From assembly GCA_030522415.1 (NCBI GenBank), contig CM060107.1:24308571-24372570 (forward strand): DNA of 64,000 nucleotides, given 5' to 3'. The notes beneath the pieces are model-generated. The model had not been told where the DNA came from, did no database searches, and saw only the letters and a list, made by a program, of their open reading frames with translations. The position numbers and the translations under genes were made by a program. Below are positions 20,090 to 30,739 of this stretch, piece after piece. The stretch's first letter is position 1; each line of letters starts with the position of its first letter. The DNA comes from Channallabes apus. Lineage: Eukaryota; Chordata; Actinopteri; Siluriformes; Clariidae.

Positions 20090-21241
20090 CTATTTTTTTT
20101 TTTTGGTTTGGTTAGATTAGTTCTGAACTCGCTTCCGTGAAACTATCGCTAAAACAATGTACTGAGCCCTCCTGAGGATATAAAGCTTTATTATTGTGTT
20201 TGAATAAATATTCAGATCTACCACAGCAGGTAATAAACTATGGTGTGTCATAACCGAAGCAAACACCACGATTATGCCTCGTTTCGTTCGACGGGAACGT
20301 GGTTCACTATTATAAACCTGTGGAATGTTTCACTGTTTATGCTCACATAAGAGGAACAAAAGCTCAATGAGGACTAAACCAATGATTTCGGTAACTCCAC
20401 TGAGTGTAACATCTGCATAGTGACACTGAACATCTTCACTTTTCCGTTTACCTCTGAAAAAAAGCTGTATTTTGTTTGTTTATATTTAGAGTTTTTATAA
20501 CAGTAGAACAAGTACCCGCGCGGACGCACACACATAGACACACACACACAGACACACACACATAGACACACACACACACACTCCCCTGAGCCCTCGGGAA
20601 ACATCCAATCACCGTCGGTATACAAATGAGTCAAGACGCAGCCTAACGTGGTGTCGTGTCGGATTTCAGTGGTCACGGAGTGGGAAGACTTTGAAGAAGC
20701 TGCAGTGACAGTGAACAGCTGAACAACTTCACTTTTCCGTTTACCTCTGAGGAAAAAAAGCTGTATTTTGTTTGTTTATATCTAGAATTTTTATAGTAGT
20801 AAGAGAGAGTTATAGTTTGGTCTGTACTGTTCTTCGCACCCTTGTAGAGAATAAATAAATGAATAACACCTTCATATCCCCTCTCAAGAGTGTCATAGTC
20901 CATTGTTAGTTTTAATGATCTGGCTGAAACTAATTATCACTACATAAGTACCCTAACACCATTGATCATGAGTCTCAGCTGAACCTAATTCTATACTTGT
21001 AACAGAAAATGTAGATGCAGATTCCAAATGTGTATTTATATAATAGATAGATAGATAGATGTGTGTGTGTGTGTGTGTGTGTAGGCTCTACGCAGGGGCA
21101 AGAGAGGGCAGCGCACCCTTAAATGTCTGCACATGTTAATATATTCCTAAAATGTATATATTACAAGTTGATAAACTGATCTGCGGTAGCGGAAAAATCC
21201 GCTGAAATAGGACAGTCACACTAACCCGCACACACACACAT

Positions 21242-21281
<40 letters not shown>

Positions 21282-21830
21282 CTCCCTTGAGCCCTGCGTC
21301 TGTCGGATTTCAGCGGTCACGGAAAGACTTTGAAGCAGTTTATATATGAATCTAAGCTTGAACTTATCAGCATTGTAAATATATAATACTTTTCAAATAA
21401 AATCGCTATTACTTTGACCCTGAAGTTTAGTTTAGCACACACAAAAAAAACAGAAAAGTCATTTCTGGTAAATCAACGGAATGTGTAGTTTATTTACAGT
21501 AATTCATTAAAAAATGAATATACATTGTACAGTACACGGTAAACACGGTAAAGATTACAAAATGAAAAAACAAACAGTGTCTACTTTATAAACAGCTTAG
21601 TATGTGCGTCGAGATGCTGAAATCCCTTGCATGTTTTTGCTTCCAAGTGGAGAGATATTTGACCGATAGCCTAGAACAAAAGATCTATAGGTGTGATCAC
21701 AACCCCCTCCGACCGACCGTGCCATCAATCACTGACCACCTCAGAAGTTCCCTCCAATGTATGGCTGCAATACTTGTTTTGCAAGTATTTTTAACACCAT
21801 TCAAAGGCTTCAAAGGGGCAGTTATCGGCT
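20090..21830 (-). repeat. Unit A, inverted copy 3
   Basis: Reverse complement of 590-4390 without the LTR element, so it carries the empty site at about 21385. It holds (AC)n tracts at 20524-20580 and 21228-21282 and a short GATA tract at 21046. No genes. Confidence 0.8.
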
Positions 21831-22500
21831 ATGACACGTTGAAGGAGAACGTAACAGTTCTCAAAAATAGTGTAAATGTCTGCAACAATCACTAGCCATT
21901 AAAATGTTTTTTTTTTTTGTAATTAAACACGAAAATATTAATTATATTTCCATATATATACATACACACACACACACACAAGGGCGTAGGTTTGCTACCT
22001 ATTACTCCCTATAATAATGTAAACATTGCTAATTTATGTTTTGGAAAGAAACTTAAGTAATTATTTCATCTATATCTTTCATAAATCACACAACTAAAAT
22101 ATAATTAAACAGTTTATTCACCAACATTACCAAATATTTGTGACATTCACAGTCTAGATCCAAGTTGTCTTTTTAATAAAAGTGCATTCAGCTAAATTTT
22201 GCATCCATAGAAAAAAACTGCACGGCACCAGGGCCTGAAATACTTGTTTTAAACAAAATTGTGTAAAATAATAAATAAATAAAATACAGCATTCATTTAG
22301 AAATAAAATGCAGCAGAAAATACTTTAAACAAACTGTAGAATAAACGTTAAAACGTAATAGCCCTCTGAAGCAGTGAAGTTGCAACTTTCAAATCAGCAC
22401 TCTGGACTAGTGCACTTAAAAGTATGCCATTGAAACCTTAATGCATGAAAACATTTTAAGCTGAACATGTAAACACAACATGTAAACACTTGTAGTCAAG
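21831..22500. other. No recognised gene; short shared repeat at 21850-21975
   Basis: 21860-21960 (TGTCTGCAACAATCACTAGC and following poly-T) resembles 41505-41600. An (AC)n run lies at 21963-21980. The rest is AT-rich with nothing identifiable. Confidence 0.45.
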
Positions 22501-22514
22501 CCAAATCAAATGTT

Positions 22515-22692
22515 TTAAGATGATAACTTCATCTTTAAAGCTTGCACTTTTGGTGATAGCTTAATCCCATCAAGTTCTAGAAGAACGTTCTGAAAATAGC
22601 CTCTCCTTCAAGGATTATGGATACACCAACCGGTTCTTCCCCTTCAACAGCACGGACGACAAGGATTTTAAGAAGGTGTCACTTCGTCTGTC
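22515..22692 (-). pseudogene. Decayed C-terminal exon of a SAMD3-like gene
   Basis: On the minus strand an acceptor-like ATTTTATGCAG at about 22694 precedes two coding pieces in different frames. The first reads LLKILVVRAVEGEEPVG, then SIILEGEAIF. The second reads FQNVLLELDGIKLSPKVQAL, then KMKLSS and a stop. The pattern I.LEG...., FQ.VLLELDG.KLSPK.Q.LK.KL is what I recall at the C-terminus of teleost SAMD3-like proteins. Frame switch and missing middle show decay. Its strand matches module E2 upstream at 25.0-25.1 kb, which could be its first exon, but no middle exons are seen between. Confidence 0.5.
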
Positions 22693-23322
22693 CCCCTGCA
22701 TAAAATTTACAAGAAAATAAATCATTTATTTTGAGAAGCAAAAAAATCTGAATTGCTTCAACCTGTGCTGACTTCATTGAGAAAAAAATAATAATAAAAA
22801 TAAATGATAATAAAAAAATGACCTTCATATTGTTAAACTTGGATTAAATTGCTTTATCTTGCATCAGTAAAACATGGCATGAGATGGCTTTACAGTGTCA
22901 GGAAATCCTATGATGAATGCTGAGTTTGTATTTAAAGGGTTAGTCCAAACATGAAAATTCGTTCAATAATTACTCATTTATATATACATTTGCATTTATA
23001 TGCTTCTGTCCAATACAACAAACACTATATTCAAGGTATTAATAAACTGTATAATTAATAAGAAAACAATGCTTTACCAGGCAATCATCAAAGAGATCCT
23101 CTTCAGATTCACGTCTCATCTTTACACTTTGTTTCTGTGAAAATATTTACATTGTATCATTACATAATCTTTTATTCGTACAACTACATTCAGGCATTTC
23201 TTCATCTTTTGTAAGTTTGCCTTTATCCAAAGCAAATTACAAAAGAGGAAGGCGTCAAGCAGTGCTACTAACACAAAGTTTCTGACACCGTTAGAAAATA
23301 CAAGATAGAACAGTGAGGGATT
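22693..23322. other. No recognised feature
   Basis: AT-rich; short ORFs only. Confidence 0.5.
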
Positions 23323-23430
23323 AAGGAAAAAGTGAGAAGCAAGAATCATGTGTGCAAAGATTAAGCATGTAGGGTCACAGGATGACTCGACTTATTTTTA
23401 TTGTCTGCAATGCGATTTAGACAAATTAGA

Positions 23431-24548
23431 ACTGCGGTAAAGCCAGCCGCGGTTCAGAAGAACACGGTCAAGCCAGCCGCGATTGATTTTAGTGTGCGCA
23501 CATATTACAGTGGTTACGGTAGTTTCAGGACCGACACAGAGACAACGCGCTTTCAGAGCGCTTTTCATTTAGACGCCCAGGACTGAGAGATAATACAACA
23601 TGCTCGTCAATTTTTACTTGCTTATTTATTTGCATTTCTGCTTTAATATCCGTGTTATTTATTGACTTTGACGGTTGTCTGTTACAATATTTTTCTTAAA
23701 TATTCACCATTCAAATAATTGTTTTATGTAGATAAGTTACAGCAGAATTCGTAGAAAACAGACAAAATAATGTATTTAGTCTTTCTAAATACCAGAATTG
23801 ATTTTTATTTTGTTTTACTGTTCAAAAGTAGCAGTTATTCTTCAATGAATGTTTTCTATAATGAGGATTAACGTCTGCTTTGGAAGAGAGGTCAAATAAA
23901 CAAATGTTCACAATGGGGAAAAAAAGTTAAATAAAATGCCTTTATTTCACTTCAGAGACCTATGAAAAAATAAATTCTAGTAAGTATAAAACGCCATGGT
24001 CAGTTTTTATCCCATATAATGTACACACATTATATGATAAAAAAAAAGTAGAAAAAAACAATGATCAGTTCTTATTCAGGACGTCCCATACTATATACAC
24101 ACCACATATGAAACTATTTTACTGCAGCATTTTTGAGATATTGGACATTATTACACTTTAAAGGGGTATAAAGACCCCATTTCTAATAAGTAGAAAAAAA
24201 CAATGATCAGTTCTTATTCAGGACGTCCCATACTATATACACACCACATATGAAACTATTTTACTGCAGCATTTTTCAGATATGGGGCATTATTACATTT
24301 TAAAGGGGTATAAAGACCCCATTTCTAATAAGTAGAAAAAAACAATGATCAGTTCTTATTCATGACGTCCCATACTATATACACACCACATATGAAACTA
24401 TTTTACTGCAGCATTTTTCAGATATGGGGCATTCTCTCTGTGTTGTTCATGAAACTACCGTAATCGCTGTAATATGCGCGCGCACTAAAATCAATCGCGG
24501 CTGGCTTGACCGTGTTTTTCTGAACCGCGGCTGGCTTTACCGCAGTAT
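23431..24548. mobile_element. DNA transposon with about 100 bp TIRs, non-autonomous
   Basis: Ends are inverted over about 100 bp: CTGCGGTAAAGCCAGCCGCG, then ACACGGTCAAGCCAGCCGCG and a GGTTACGGTAGTTTCA block on the left, with the complement on the right. Each TIR holds the motif AGCCAGCCGCG twice. The 6 bp ATTAGA flanks both sides (23425-23430 and 24549-24554), and the uninterrupted site is at 47.84 kb. No transposase is present. Superfamily unknown. Confidence 0.82.
24047..24430. repeat. 142 bp tandem repeat, about 2.7 units
   Basis: Units start with AGTAGAAAAAAACAATGATC at 24047, 24189 and 24331 (142 bp period) and are nearly identical. They lie wholly inside the TIR element, so the array belongs to that element. 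Confidence 0.9.
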
Positions 24549-24991
24549 ATTAGAGCTGCTGTCAATACTGTATGAACATATGTACAGGTTCTTTACTCGT
24601 AACTCATTAATAAAGTCCGGCTTCAGAAAAAAACGTTTATTGCTAGTGCTCTTTTACCATTTAATGCTTTAACACACACGACTCAGTTTGTTCAGAAATG
24701 GCATCTAACTGGCGAGGCTTTGTCTGAAGACGCCGTTTTCACTCGGGTTGGGGGTAAGAAACACACATCTCGGTGTATTAATCCGCGCGCTCGGTTCGTT
24801 ATTATTTTATTTATTTACCACAGGACCCATGGGGGCTCCGTAGGTTCAGGTTTTTACACGAAAACGGTGTTTTGTGAATCTCCACACTATTAAAAACTGA
24901 AATTGCTAATTGTACGTCCTGAGATTAAGATGAACATTAATTGGGAGTCATGAAAGCGAGAATCACATCCAAAAAAGAAAGCTAAACTTAC

Positions 24992-25114
24992 CTCGAACAC
25001 GACAAACTCCATCTCCAGCCACACCGTGTTGTAACCTCCGTGATGATCCACAACCGACTGATCCACAGCGCCGGCACAGCGACTCCAAACACGCATGCGC
25101 AGTTTAATTTGCAC
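24992..25114 (-). pseudogene. First-exon-like ORF of module E (copy 2)
   Basis: Same 41-codon frame as 6146-6268, from ATG at 25114 to a donor GAG|GTAAGT at 24992/24991. It differs by several substitutions (for example AGAVDQS and LEMEFVVFE). A CTCF-like CCTGTAGGGGGCAG (25162-25175) and an NRF1-like site lie upstream on the same strand. It is head-to-head with module D2, which starts at 25282 on the plus strand. Protein not recognised. Confidence 0.4.
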
Positions 25115-26283
25115 ACATTTTCGGCTTCAGTAGACACACAATACTTCAGACTGAAACACGACTGCCCCCTACAGGTAATGAAGGGCATGTTCACAGCTTC
25201 CCGCACGCAGCCGCGCAAAGCCGCGGCAAGTCACGGGATCCCTTTTCTCGAAACGCAGGTTTTTAATGGCGACATCTGTAATTATATTTCCACCTCAAAC
25301 CGGAGCATGATGTTGAAACAAGTAAGGAAGGATATCAGAACCTGTATTTCAGTTACTGTTAGTTAAAGCCCCTGATTAAACTTAAATCTAATCCATTCAC
25401 TCAAAGGACATTTCTGCTTCAAACCAAAGTTCACCGTGTCACATGACCTCATGACGCAGCATTATCACGGACTGAATCACGTTCTGCTGGCGGCCCTAGT
25501 TTTTCAAAGAAAACTCCTTTAAACCAGGTAAGAAAGCAAACTCATGTAATTTCTATGTTAAATGTTTCTCTTCTATGAGCAAATTCATGATTTATGTCAG
25601 GAACAACTACTTTGTAGATTGAGTTTTGTATCCGTGTTTGCTAATGTAGCTAAAAACACCTATATTACCTACATTAGCATTAGCTAACTAACGGGGTGAT
25701 TTTCAAAAACACCGGAGTTTCTACAGTAAGTCGGCGGTGCCGAATAACATGAAATTAATTATATTTATGTACCGTTGGTTAACGATGTAAAAATTAAAAG
25801 GAAAGTGACCTAAACATAGAACAAGCTAATTTGGAGTGAGTGGTGTATGTAGTGTATTTATAGTTGTTTAAAACCTTCTGGACTAATGTGTAAGTAATGT
25901 AATATCACTAAAACTATTTTCCCTCGTATGAAACGGGGCTTTAGCACATGTTCCTGACATACTGGTGACAATTTATGACACGTTTTTAACCGTATCAGTA
26001 TATAAATATTGGCATAAATTTGACATGTTGATTTAAAGTTACTTCAAGTACATTTTAGCCATTACTATGTCATGAAATAACTTTAAAAGTAAACATGAAA
26101 TCTTTATGCACTTATGTGTTTACAGGTCTGTTAGCTTTTCTGAAAGGGCATTATTTTACCCATACTGCTTTCTATACACACTGTAATTAAGATTTGCTAA
26201 CATAAGAACTTGAACCAGTCCAATTTTTGTTTAAGTATTTTATTTATTTTTTTAAGATCAGTAATGAGTTTCTGAGAATTATA

Positions 26284-27903
26284 CAGTGGTGTGAAAAACT
26301 ATTTGCCCCCCTCCTGATTTCTTATTCTTTTGCATGTTTGTCACACAAAATGTTTCTGATCATCAAACACATTTAACTATTAATCAAAGATAACACAAGT
26401 AAACACAAAATGCAGTTTTTAAATGAGGGGTTTTATTATTTAGGGAGAAAAAAATTCCAAACCTACATGGCCCTGTGTGAAAAAGTAATTGCCCCCTGAA
26501 CCTAATAACTGGTTGGGCCACCCTTAGCAGCAATAACTGCAATCAAGCGTTTCCGATAACTTGCAACGAGTCTTTTACAGCGCTCTGGAGGAATTTTGGC
26601 CCACTCATCTTTGCAGAATTGTTGTAATGCAGCTTTATTTGAGGGTTTTCTAGCATGAACCGCCTTTTTAAGGTCATGCCACAACATCTCAATAGGATTC
26701 AGGTCAGGACTTTGACTAGGCCACTCCAAAGTCTTCATTTTGTTTTTCTTCAGCCATTCAGAGGTGGATTTGCTGGTGTGTTTTGGGTCATTGTCCTGCT
26801 GCAGCACCCAAGATCGCTTCAGCTTGAGTTGACCAACAGATGGCCGGACATTCTCCTTCAGGATTTTTTGGTAGACAGTAGAATTCATGGTTCCATCTAT
26901 CACAGCAAGCCTTCCAGGTCCTGAAGCAACAAAACAACCCCAGACCATCACACTACCACCACCATATTTTACTGTTGGTATGATGTTCTTTTTCTGAAAT
27001 GCTGTGTTACTTTTACGCCAGATGTAACGGGACACGCACCTTCCAAAAAGTTCAACTTTTGTCTCGTCGGTCCACAAGGTATTTTCCCAAAAGTCTTGGC
27101 AATCATTGAGATGTTTTTTAGCAAAATTGAGACGAGCCTTAATGTTCTTTTTGCTTAAAAGTGGTTTGCGCCTTGGAAATCTGCCATGCAGGCCGTTTTT
27201 GCCCAGTGTCTTTCTTATGGTGGAGTCGTGAACACTGACCTTAATTGAGACAAGTGAGGCCTGCAGTTCTTTAGATGTTGTCCTGGGGTCTTTTGTGGCC
27301 TCTCGGATGAGTTGTCTCTGCGCTCTTGGGGTAATTTTGGTCGGCCGGCCACTCCTGGGAAGGTTCACCACTGTTCCATGTTTTTGCCATTTGTGGATAA
27401 TGGCTCTCACTGTGGTTCGCTGGAGTCCCAAAGCTTTAGAAATGGCTTTATAACCTTTACCAGACTGATAGATCTCAATTACTTTTGTTCTCATTTGTTC
27501 CTGAATTTCTTTGGATCTTGGCATGATGTCTAGCTTTTGAGGTGCTTTTGGTCTACTTCTCTGTGTCAGGTAGCTCCTATTTAAGTGATTTCTTGATTGA
27601 AACAGGTGTGGCAGTAATCAGGCCTGAGGTGACTACAGAAATTGAACTCAGGTGTGATAAACCACAGTTAAGTTATTTTTTTAACAAGGGGGGCAATCAC
27701 TTTTTCACACAGGGCCATGTAGATTTGGAGTTTTTTTTCTCCCTGAATAACGTAAACCTTCATTTAAAAACTGCATTGTGTGTTCAATTATGTTATCTTT
27801 GACTAATAGTTAACGGTTTTTGATGAGCAGAAACATTTAAGTGTGACAAACATGCAAAAGAATAAGAAATCAGGAAGGGGGCAAATAGTTTTTCACACCA
27901 CTG
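26284..27903 (-). mobile_element. Tc1-type transposon T2, intact
   Basis: 1620 bp, ends CAGTGGTGTGAAAAACTA and complement, TA duplicated on both sides. The empty site survives in D1 at about 14538. The transposase ORF has no defect that I can see. Confidence 0.96.
26502..27524 (-). CDS. Tc1-type transposase, intact (340 aa)
   Basis: Cut-and-paste DNA transposase of the DD34E class. The N-terminal half has two helix-turn-helix segments (YKAISKALGLQRTTVRAIIH and the SVHDSTIRKTLGKNGLHG region) joined by a GRPTKI hook motif. The catalytic triad falls at D153 (WTDETKV), D244 (LQQDNDPKH) and E279 (PDLNPIEM), with 34 residues between the last two. Length and triad positions equal those I recall for Sleeping Beauty. 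A glycine-rich GGGSVMVWG box lies at about 188-196. No stop or frameshift and both termini present, so it may still be mobile. Sister copies T1 and T3 are broken. Confidence 0.95.
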   Translation of the reverse strand: MPRSKEIQEQMRTKVIEIYQSGKGYKAISKALGLQRTTVRAIIHKWQKHGTVVNLPRSGRPTKITPRAQRQLIREATKDPRTTSKELQASLVSIKVSVHDSTIRKTLGKNGLHGRFPRRKPLLSKKNIKARLNFAKKHLNDCQDFWENTLWTDETKVELFGRCVSRYIWRKSNTAFQKKNIIPTVKYGGGSVMVWGCFVASGPGRLAVIDGTMNSTVYQKILKENVRPSVGQLKLKRSWVLQQDNDPKHTSKSTSEWLKKNKMKTLEWPSQSPDLNPIEMLWHDLKKAVHARKPSNKAALQQFCKDEWAKIPPERCKRLVASYRKRLIAVIAAKGGPTSY

Positions 27904-28308
27904 TATCTGCTCCACTTCAAGCAAGATTGCTGGTTTCCTTGGACAGTCAACACTACAAACTAATTGAGATCATCAGAAACAAGGGAGGAACCATCAGAGA
28001 GAAGACCAGAGATATAATCTTCAAGTTCTTGATCTGGTATGTACGCGCTCAAAAAAGCAGAAATTAGCTTGGTGTCAAATGTAATATTGTGAATGGATGC
28101 CGCAGGAGCTGAGCAAGGCATCCACATCAAGTTGGCTGTGATGCACTAAATTAAAACATAACTAGCAGAATAAAACTCTTTAGTTTAACTTGTTCACAGG
28201 TTAGTGTATGCTGTCTGAATACAGGTTTCAATGTCTGCCATGTTCATTTTATCACGCTTTACAAGCCTAACATAACCAACAATACTATCTTTGTTTTTAC
28301 ATTCCCAG

Positions 28309-28391
28309 AGCCTGGAGGTGAATGTATGAAGAGAGGATCTCCTGAAATGTCTTATGGTGGTGTATATGAGTGGAAGATGTGGATCAACTGA
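28309..28391 (+). pseudogene. SAMD3-like exon with a nonsense codon
   Basis: An acceptor TTTTTACATTCCCAG leads into an exon read as SLEVNV, TGA, then REDLLKCLMVVYMSGRCGS, ending at a perfect donor GTAAGT (28392). The TGA (at a place where Arg fits) breaks it. V.RE.LLKCL.VYM matches the block that follows the KGG..REK region in SAMD3-like proteins. It lies 272 bp after the D2 exon on the same strand, as expected for the next exon, although the exon phases do not agree as read. Confidence 0.5.
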
Positions 28392-28451
28392 GTAAGTGCT
28401 GGTAAGGCGTTTGTTCATGAAGCATTTCAACCTTAGCCTTGTTTAAAGGTC

Positions 28452-28550
28452 CAGGTGGCAGCTTGGTGGTGCTGGGGTTTGAACCTGTGAGCTTCCAATC
28501 AGTATACCAACATCCAAAAACCACACAACTACCTCTGCTCCTTCATATTG
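28452..28550 (-). repeat. V-SINE-like tRNA head remnant
   Basis: Resembles the tRNA-derived half of the repeat at 54358-54567: TTGGTGGTGCTGGGGTTTGA, then ACCTGTGAGCTTCCAATCAG on the plus strand. The tail is missing. Old, partial copy. Confidence 0.5.
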
Positions 28551-28910
28551 ACCAATATGAGGTCTTTTTTTTTTTAAATCATAGTATGTATTAACATTAG
28601 TTACATACATTCTCCTAAACCTTGTGGAAAGAATTCACAGAAGAGCAGAAGCTGTTATGGCTGCAAAAGACCAACATCATACTAAACCCTATGAATTAAG
28701 AAGTGGATGTTACTCAAGTTTATATTAATACTTAAAATGATAAAGTTTATCATTAATACATGACGTTTGTGTGTATGTCAGTTGTTTTGGCCTATTCATT
28801 GAGCTAATTACATTTAACTTGATGCACCATAATCCTAGGTGTTTTTTTGCACTCATAGGGAGCATTAAGTGATTTTTACATGCATGCATCAGACACTGTT
28901 TTGCCAAATA

Positions 28911-30530
28911 CAGTGGTGTGAAAAACTATTTGCCCCCTTACTGATTTCTTATTCTTTTGCATGTTTGTCACAATTAAATGTTTCTGCTCATCAAAAACCG
29001 TTAACTATTAGTCAAAGATAACATAATTGAACACAAAATGCAGTTTTTAAATGAGGGGTTTTATTATTTAGGGAGAAAAAAATCCAAACCTACATGGCCC
29101 TGTGTGAAAAAGTAATTGCCCCCTGAACATAATAACTGGTTGGGCCACCCTTAGCAGCAATAACTGCAATCAAGCGTTTGCGATAACTTGCAACGTGTCT
29201 TTTACAGCGCTCTGGAGGAATTTTGGCCCACTCATCTTTGCAGAATTGTTGTAATTCAGCTTTATTTGAGGGTTTTCTAGCATGAACCACCTTTTTAAGG
29301 TCATGCCACAACATCTCAATAGGATTCAGGTCAGGACTTTGACTAGGCCACTCCAAAGTCTTTATTTTGTTTTTCTACAGCCATTCAGAGGTGGATTTGC
29401 TGGTGTGTTTTGGGTCATTGTCCTGCTGCAGCACCCAAGATCGCTTCAGCTTGAGTTGACGAACAGATGGCCGGACATTCTCCTTCAGGATTTTTTGGTA
29501 GACAGAAGAATTCATGGTTCCATCTATCACAGCAAGCCTTCCAGGTCCTGAAGCATCAAAACAACCCCAGACCATCACACTACCACCACCATATTTTACT
29601 GTTGGTATGATGTTCTTTTTCTGAAATGCTGTGTTACTTTTACGCCAGATGTAACGGGACACGCACCTTCCAAAAAGTTCAACTTTTGTCTCGTCGGTCC
29701 ACAAGGTATTTTCCCAAAAGTCTTGGCAATCATTGAGATGTTTTTTAGCAAAATTGAGACGATCCTTAATGTTCTTTTTGCTTAAAAGTGGTTTGCGCCT
29801 TGGAAATCTGCCATGCAGGCTGTTTTTGCCCAGTCTCTTTCTTATGGTGGAGTCGTGAACACTGACCTTAACTGAGGCAAGTGAGGCGTGCAGTTCTTTA
29901 GATGTTGTCTTGGGGTCTTTTGTGGCCTCTCGGATGAGTTGTCTCTGCGCTCTTGGGGTAATTTTGATCGGCCGGCCACTCCTGGGAAGGTTCACCACTG
30001 TTCCATGTTCTTGCCATTTGTGGATAATGGCTATCACTGTGGTTCGCTGGAGTCCCAAAGCTTTAGAAATGGCTTTATAACCTTTACCAGACTAATAGAT
30101 CTCAATTACTTTTGTTCTCATTTGTTCCTGAATTTCTTTGGATCTTGGCATGATGTCTAGCTTTTGAGGTGCTTTTGGTCTACTTCTCTGTGTCAGGTAG
30201 CTCCTATTTAAGTGATTTCTTGATTGAAACAGGTGTGGCAGTAATCAGGCCTGGGGGTGACTACAGAAATTGAACTCAGGTGTGATAAACCACAGTTAAG
30301 TTATTTTTTAACAAGGGGGGCAATCACTTTTTCACACAGGGCCATGTAGATTTGGAGTTTTTTTTCTCCCTTAATAACGTAAACCTTCATTTAAAAACTG
30401 CATTTTGTGTTCAATGATGTTATCTTTGACTAATAGTTAACGGTTTTTGATGATCAGAAACATTTAAGTGTGACAAACATGCAAAAGAATAAGAAATCAG
30501 GAAGGGGGCAAATAGTTTTTCACACCACTG
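28911..30530 (-). mobile_element. Tc1-type transposon T3
   Basis: 1620 bp, same termini as T1 and T2, TA at both sides. It sits between the SAMD3-like exons at 28309 and 30570, in what would be an intron. Confidence 0.95.
29112..30151 (-). pseudogene. Tc1-type transposase with nonsense codons (T3)
   Basis: Nearly the same protein as T2, with TAG in place of Gln in the IYQSGK block (30092-30094), TAG in place of Lys after SEWL (29375-29377) and a lost stop codon at the end (reading runs on to 29090). Catalytic blocks [16 protein letters not shown] and PDLNPIEM remain. Not functional. Confidence 0.93.
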
Positions 30531-30569
30531 TAGAGCAACTTGTCTAACAAATGTCCTTTCTTTTATTAG

Positions 30570-30730
30570 GTTGTTCAGAAAGATGAAGCTCAGGCAGCAC
30601 TTGAGAGGTACACGATGGCCCTGTTTGTCCTCGGGCAGGAAGAGGACTGTCTTCAGCCACCACAGGAAATCGGGATTGTGACTTATTGAGTTTCCATCAG
30701 TCGCACATGAATGTTGCATGTTGTTTTGCT
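30570..30730 (+). pseudogene. SAMD3-like terminal exon, truncated by a stop
   Basis: After an acceptor TTTCTTTTATTAG the frame reads VVQKDEAQAALERYTMALFV, then LGQEEDCLQPPQEIGIVTY and TGA (30687). Beyond the stop a shifted frame gives SVAHECCMLFCFMFG. The series ..Y....FV.......PP..IGI(V).......SVA..C.MLF.. fits the C-terminal region of SAMD3-like proteins (PEDIGI.LEG..V....SVA.AC.LLFGLIYAL type). It completes a broken gene with exons at 26257-28036, 28309-28391 and here. Confidence 0.5.
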
Positions 30731-30739
30731 TCATGTTTG

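Larger units (their letters stand above)
23323..25281. repeat. Repeat F (copy 1), includes module E2, interrupted by a TIR element
   Basis: Matches 47740-48537 in the same orientation: the GAGAAGCAAGAATCATGTG start, the AATACTGTATGAACATATG block, then module E. The copy at 47.7 kb has no insertion at ATTTAGACAAATTAGAGCTG, which defines the ends of the element at 23431-24548. Confidence 0.75.
25282..28036 (+). pseudogene. Module D2: SAMD3-like exons, interrupted by T2
   Basis: Direct repeat of D1. It has a donor CCAG|GTAAGA near 25530 but lacks the D1 ATG. The second exon starts at an acceptor TTTTTTAAG (26256), runs ISNEFLRII, is broken by Tc1 copy T2 (26284-27903), and resumes SAPLQARLLVSLDSQHYKLI at 27906. 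It continues EIIRNKGGTIREKTRDIIFK to a GTATGT donor at 28036/28037. Unlike D1 this exon has no stop, so it was intact until T2 landed. Likely host-derived (SAMD3-like C-terminal region), recognised from memory. Confidence 0.55.

Noticed and set aside
24047..24430. CRISPR-like array
   Set aside because: The three near-identical 142 bp units have no spacers between them and the genome is eukaryotic; this is a tandem repeat inside a DNA transposon.
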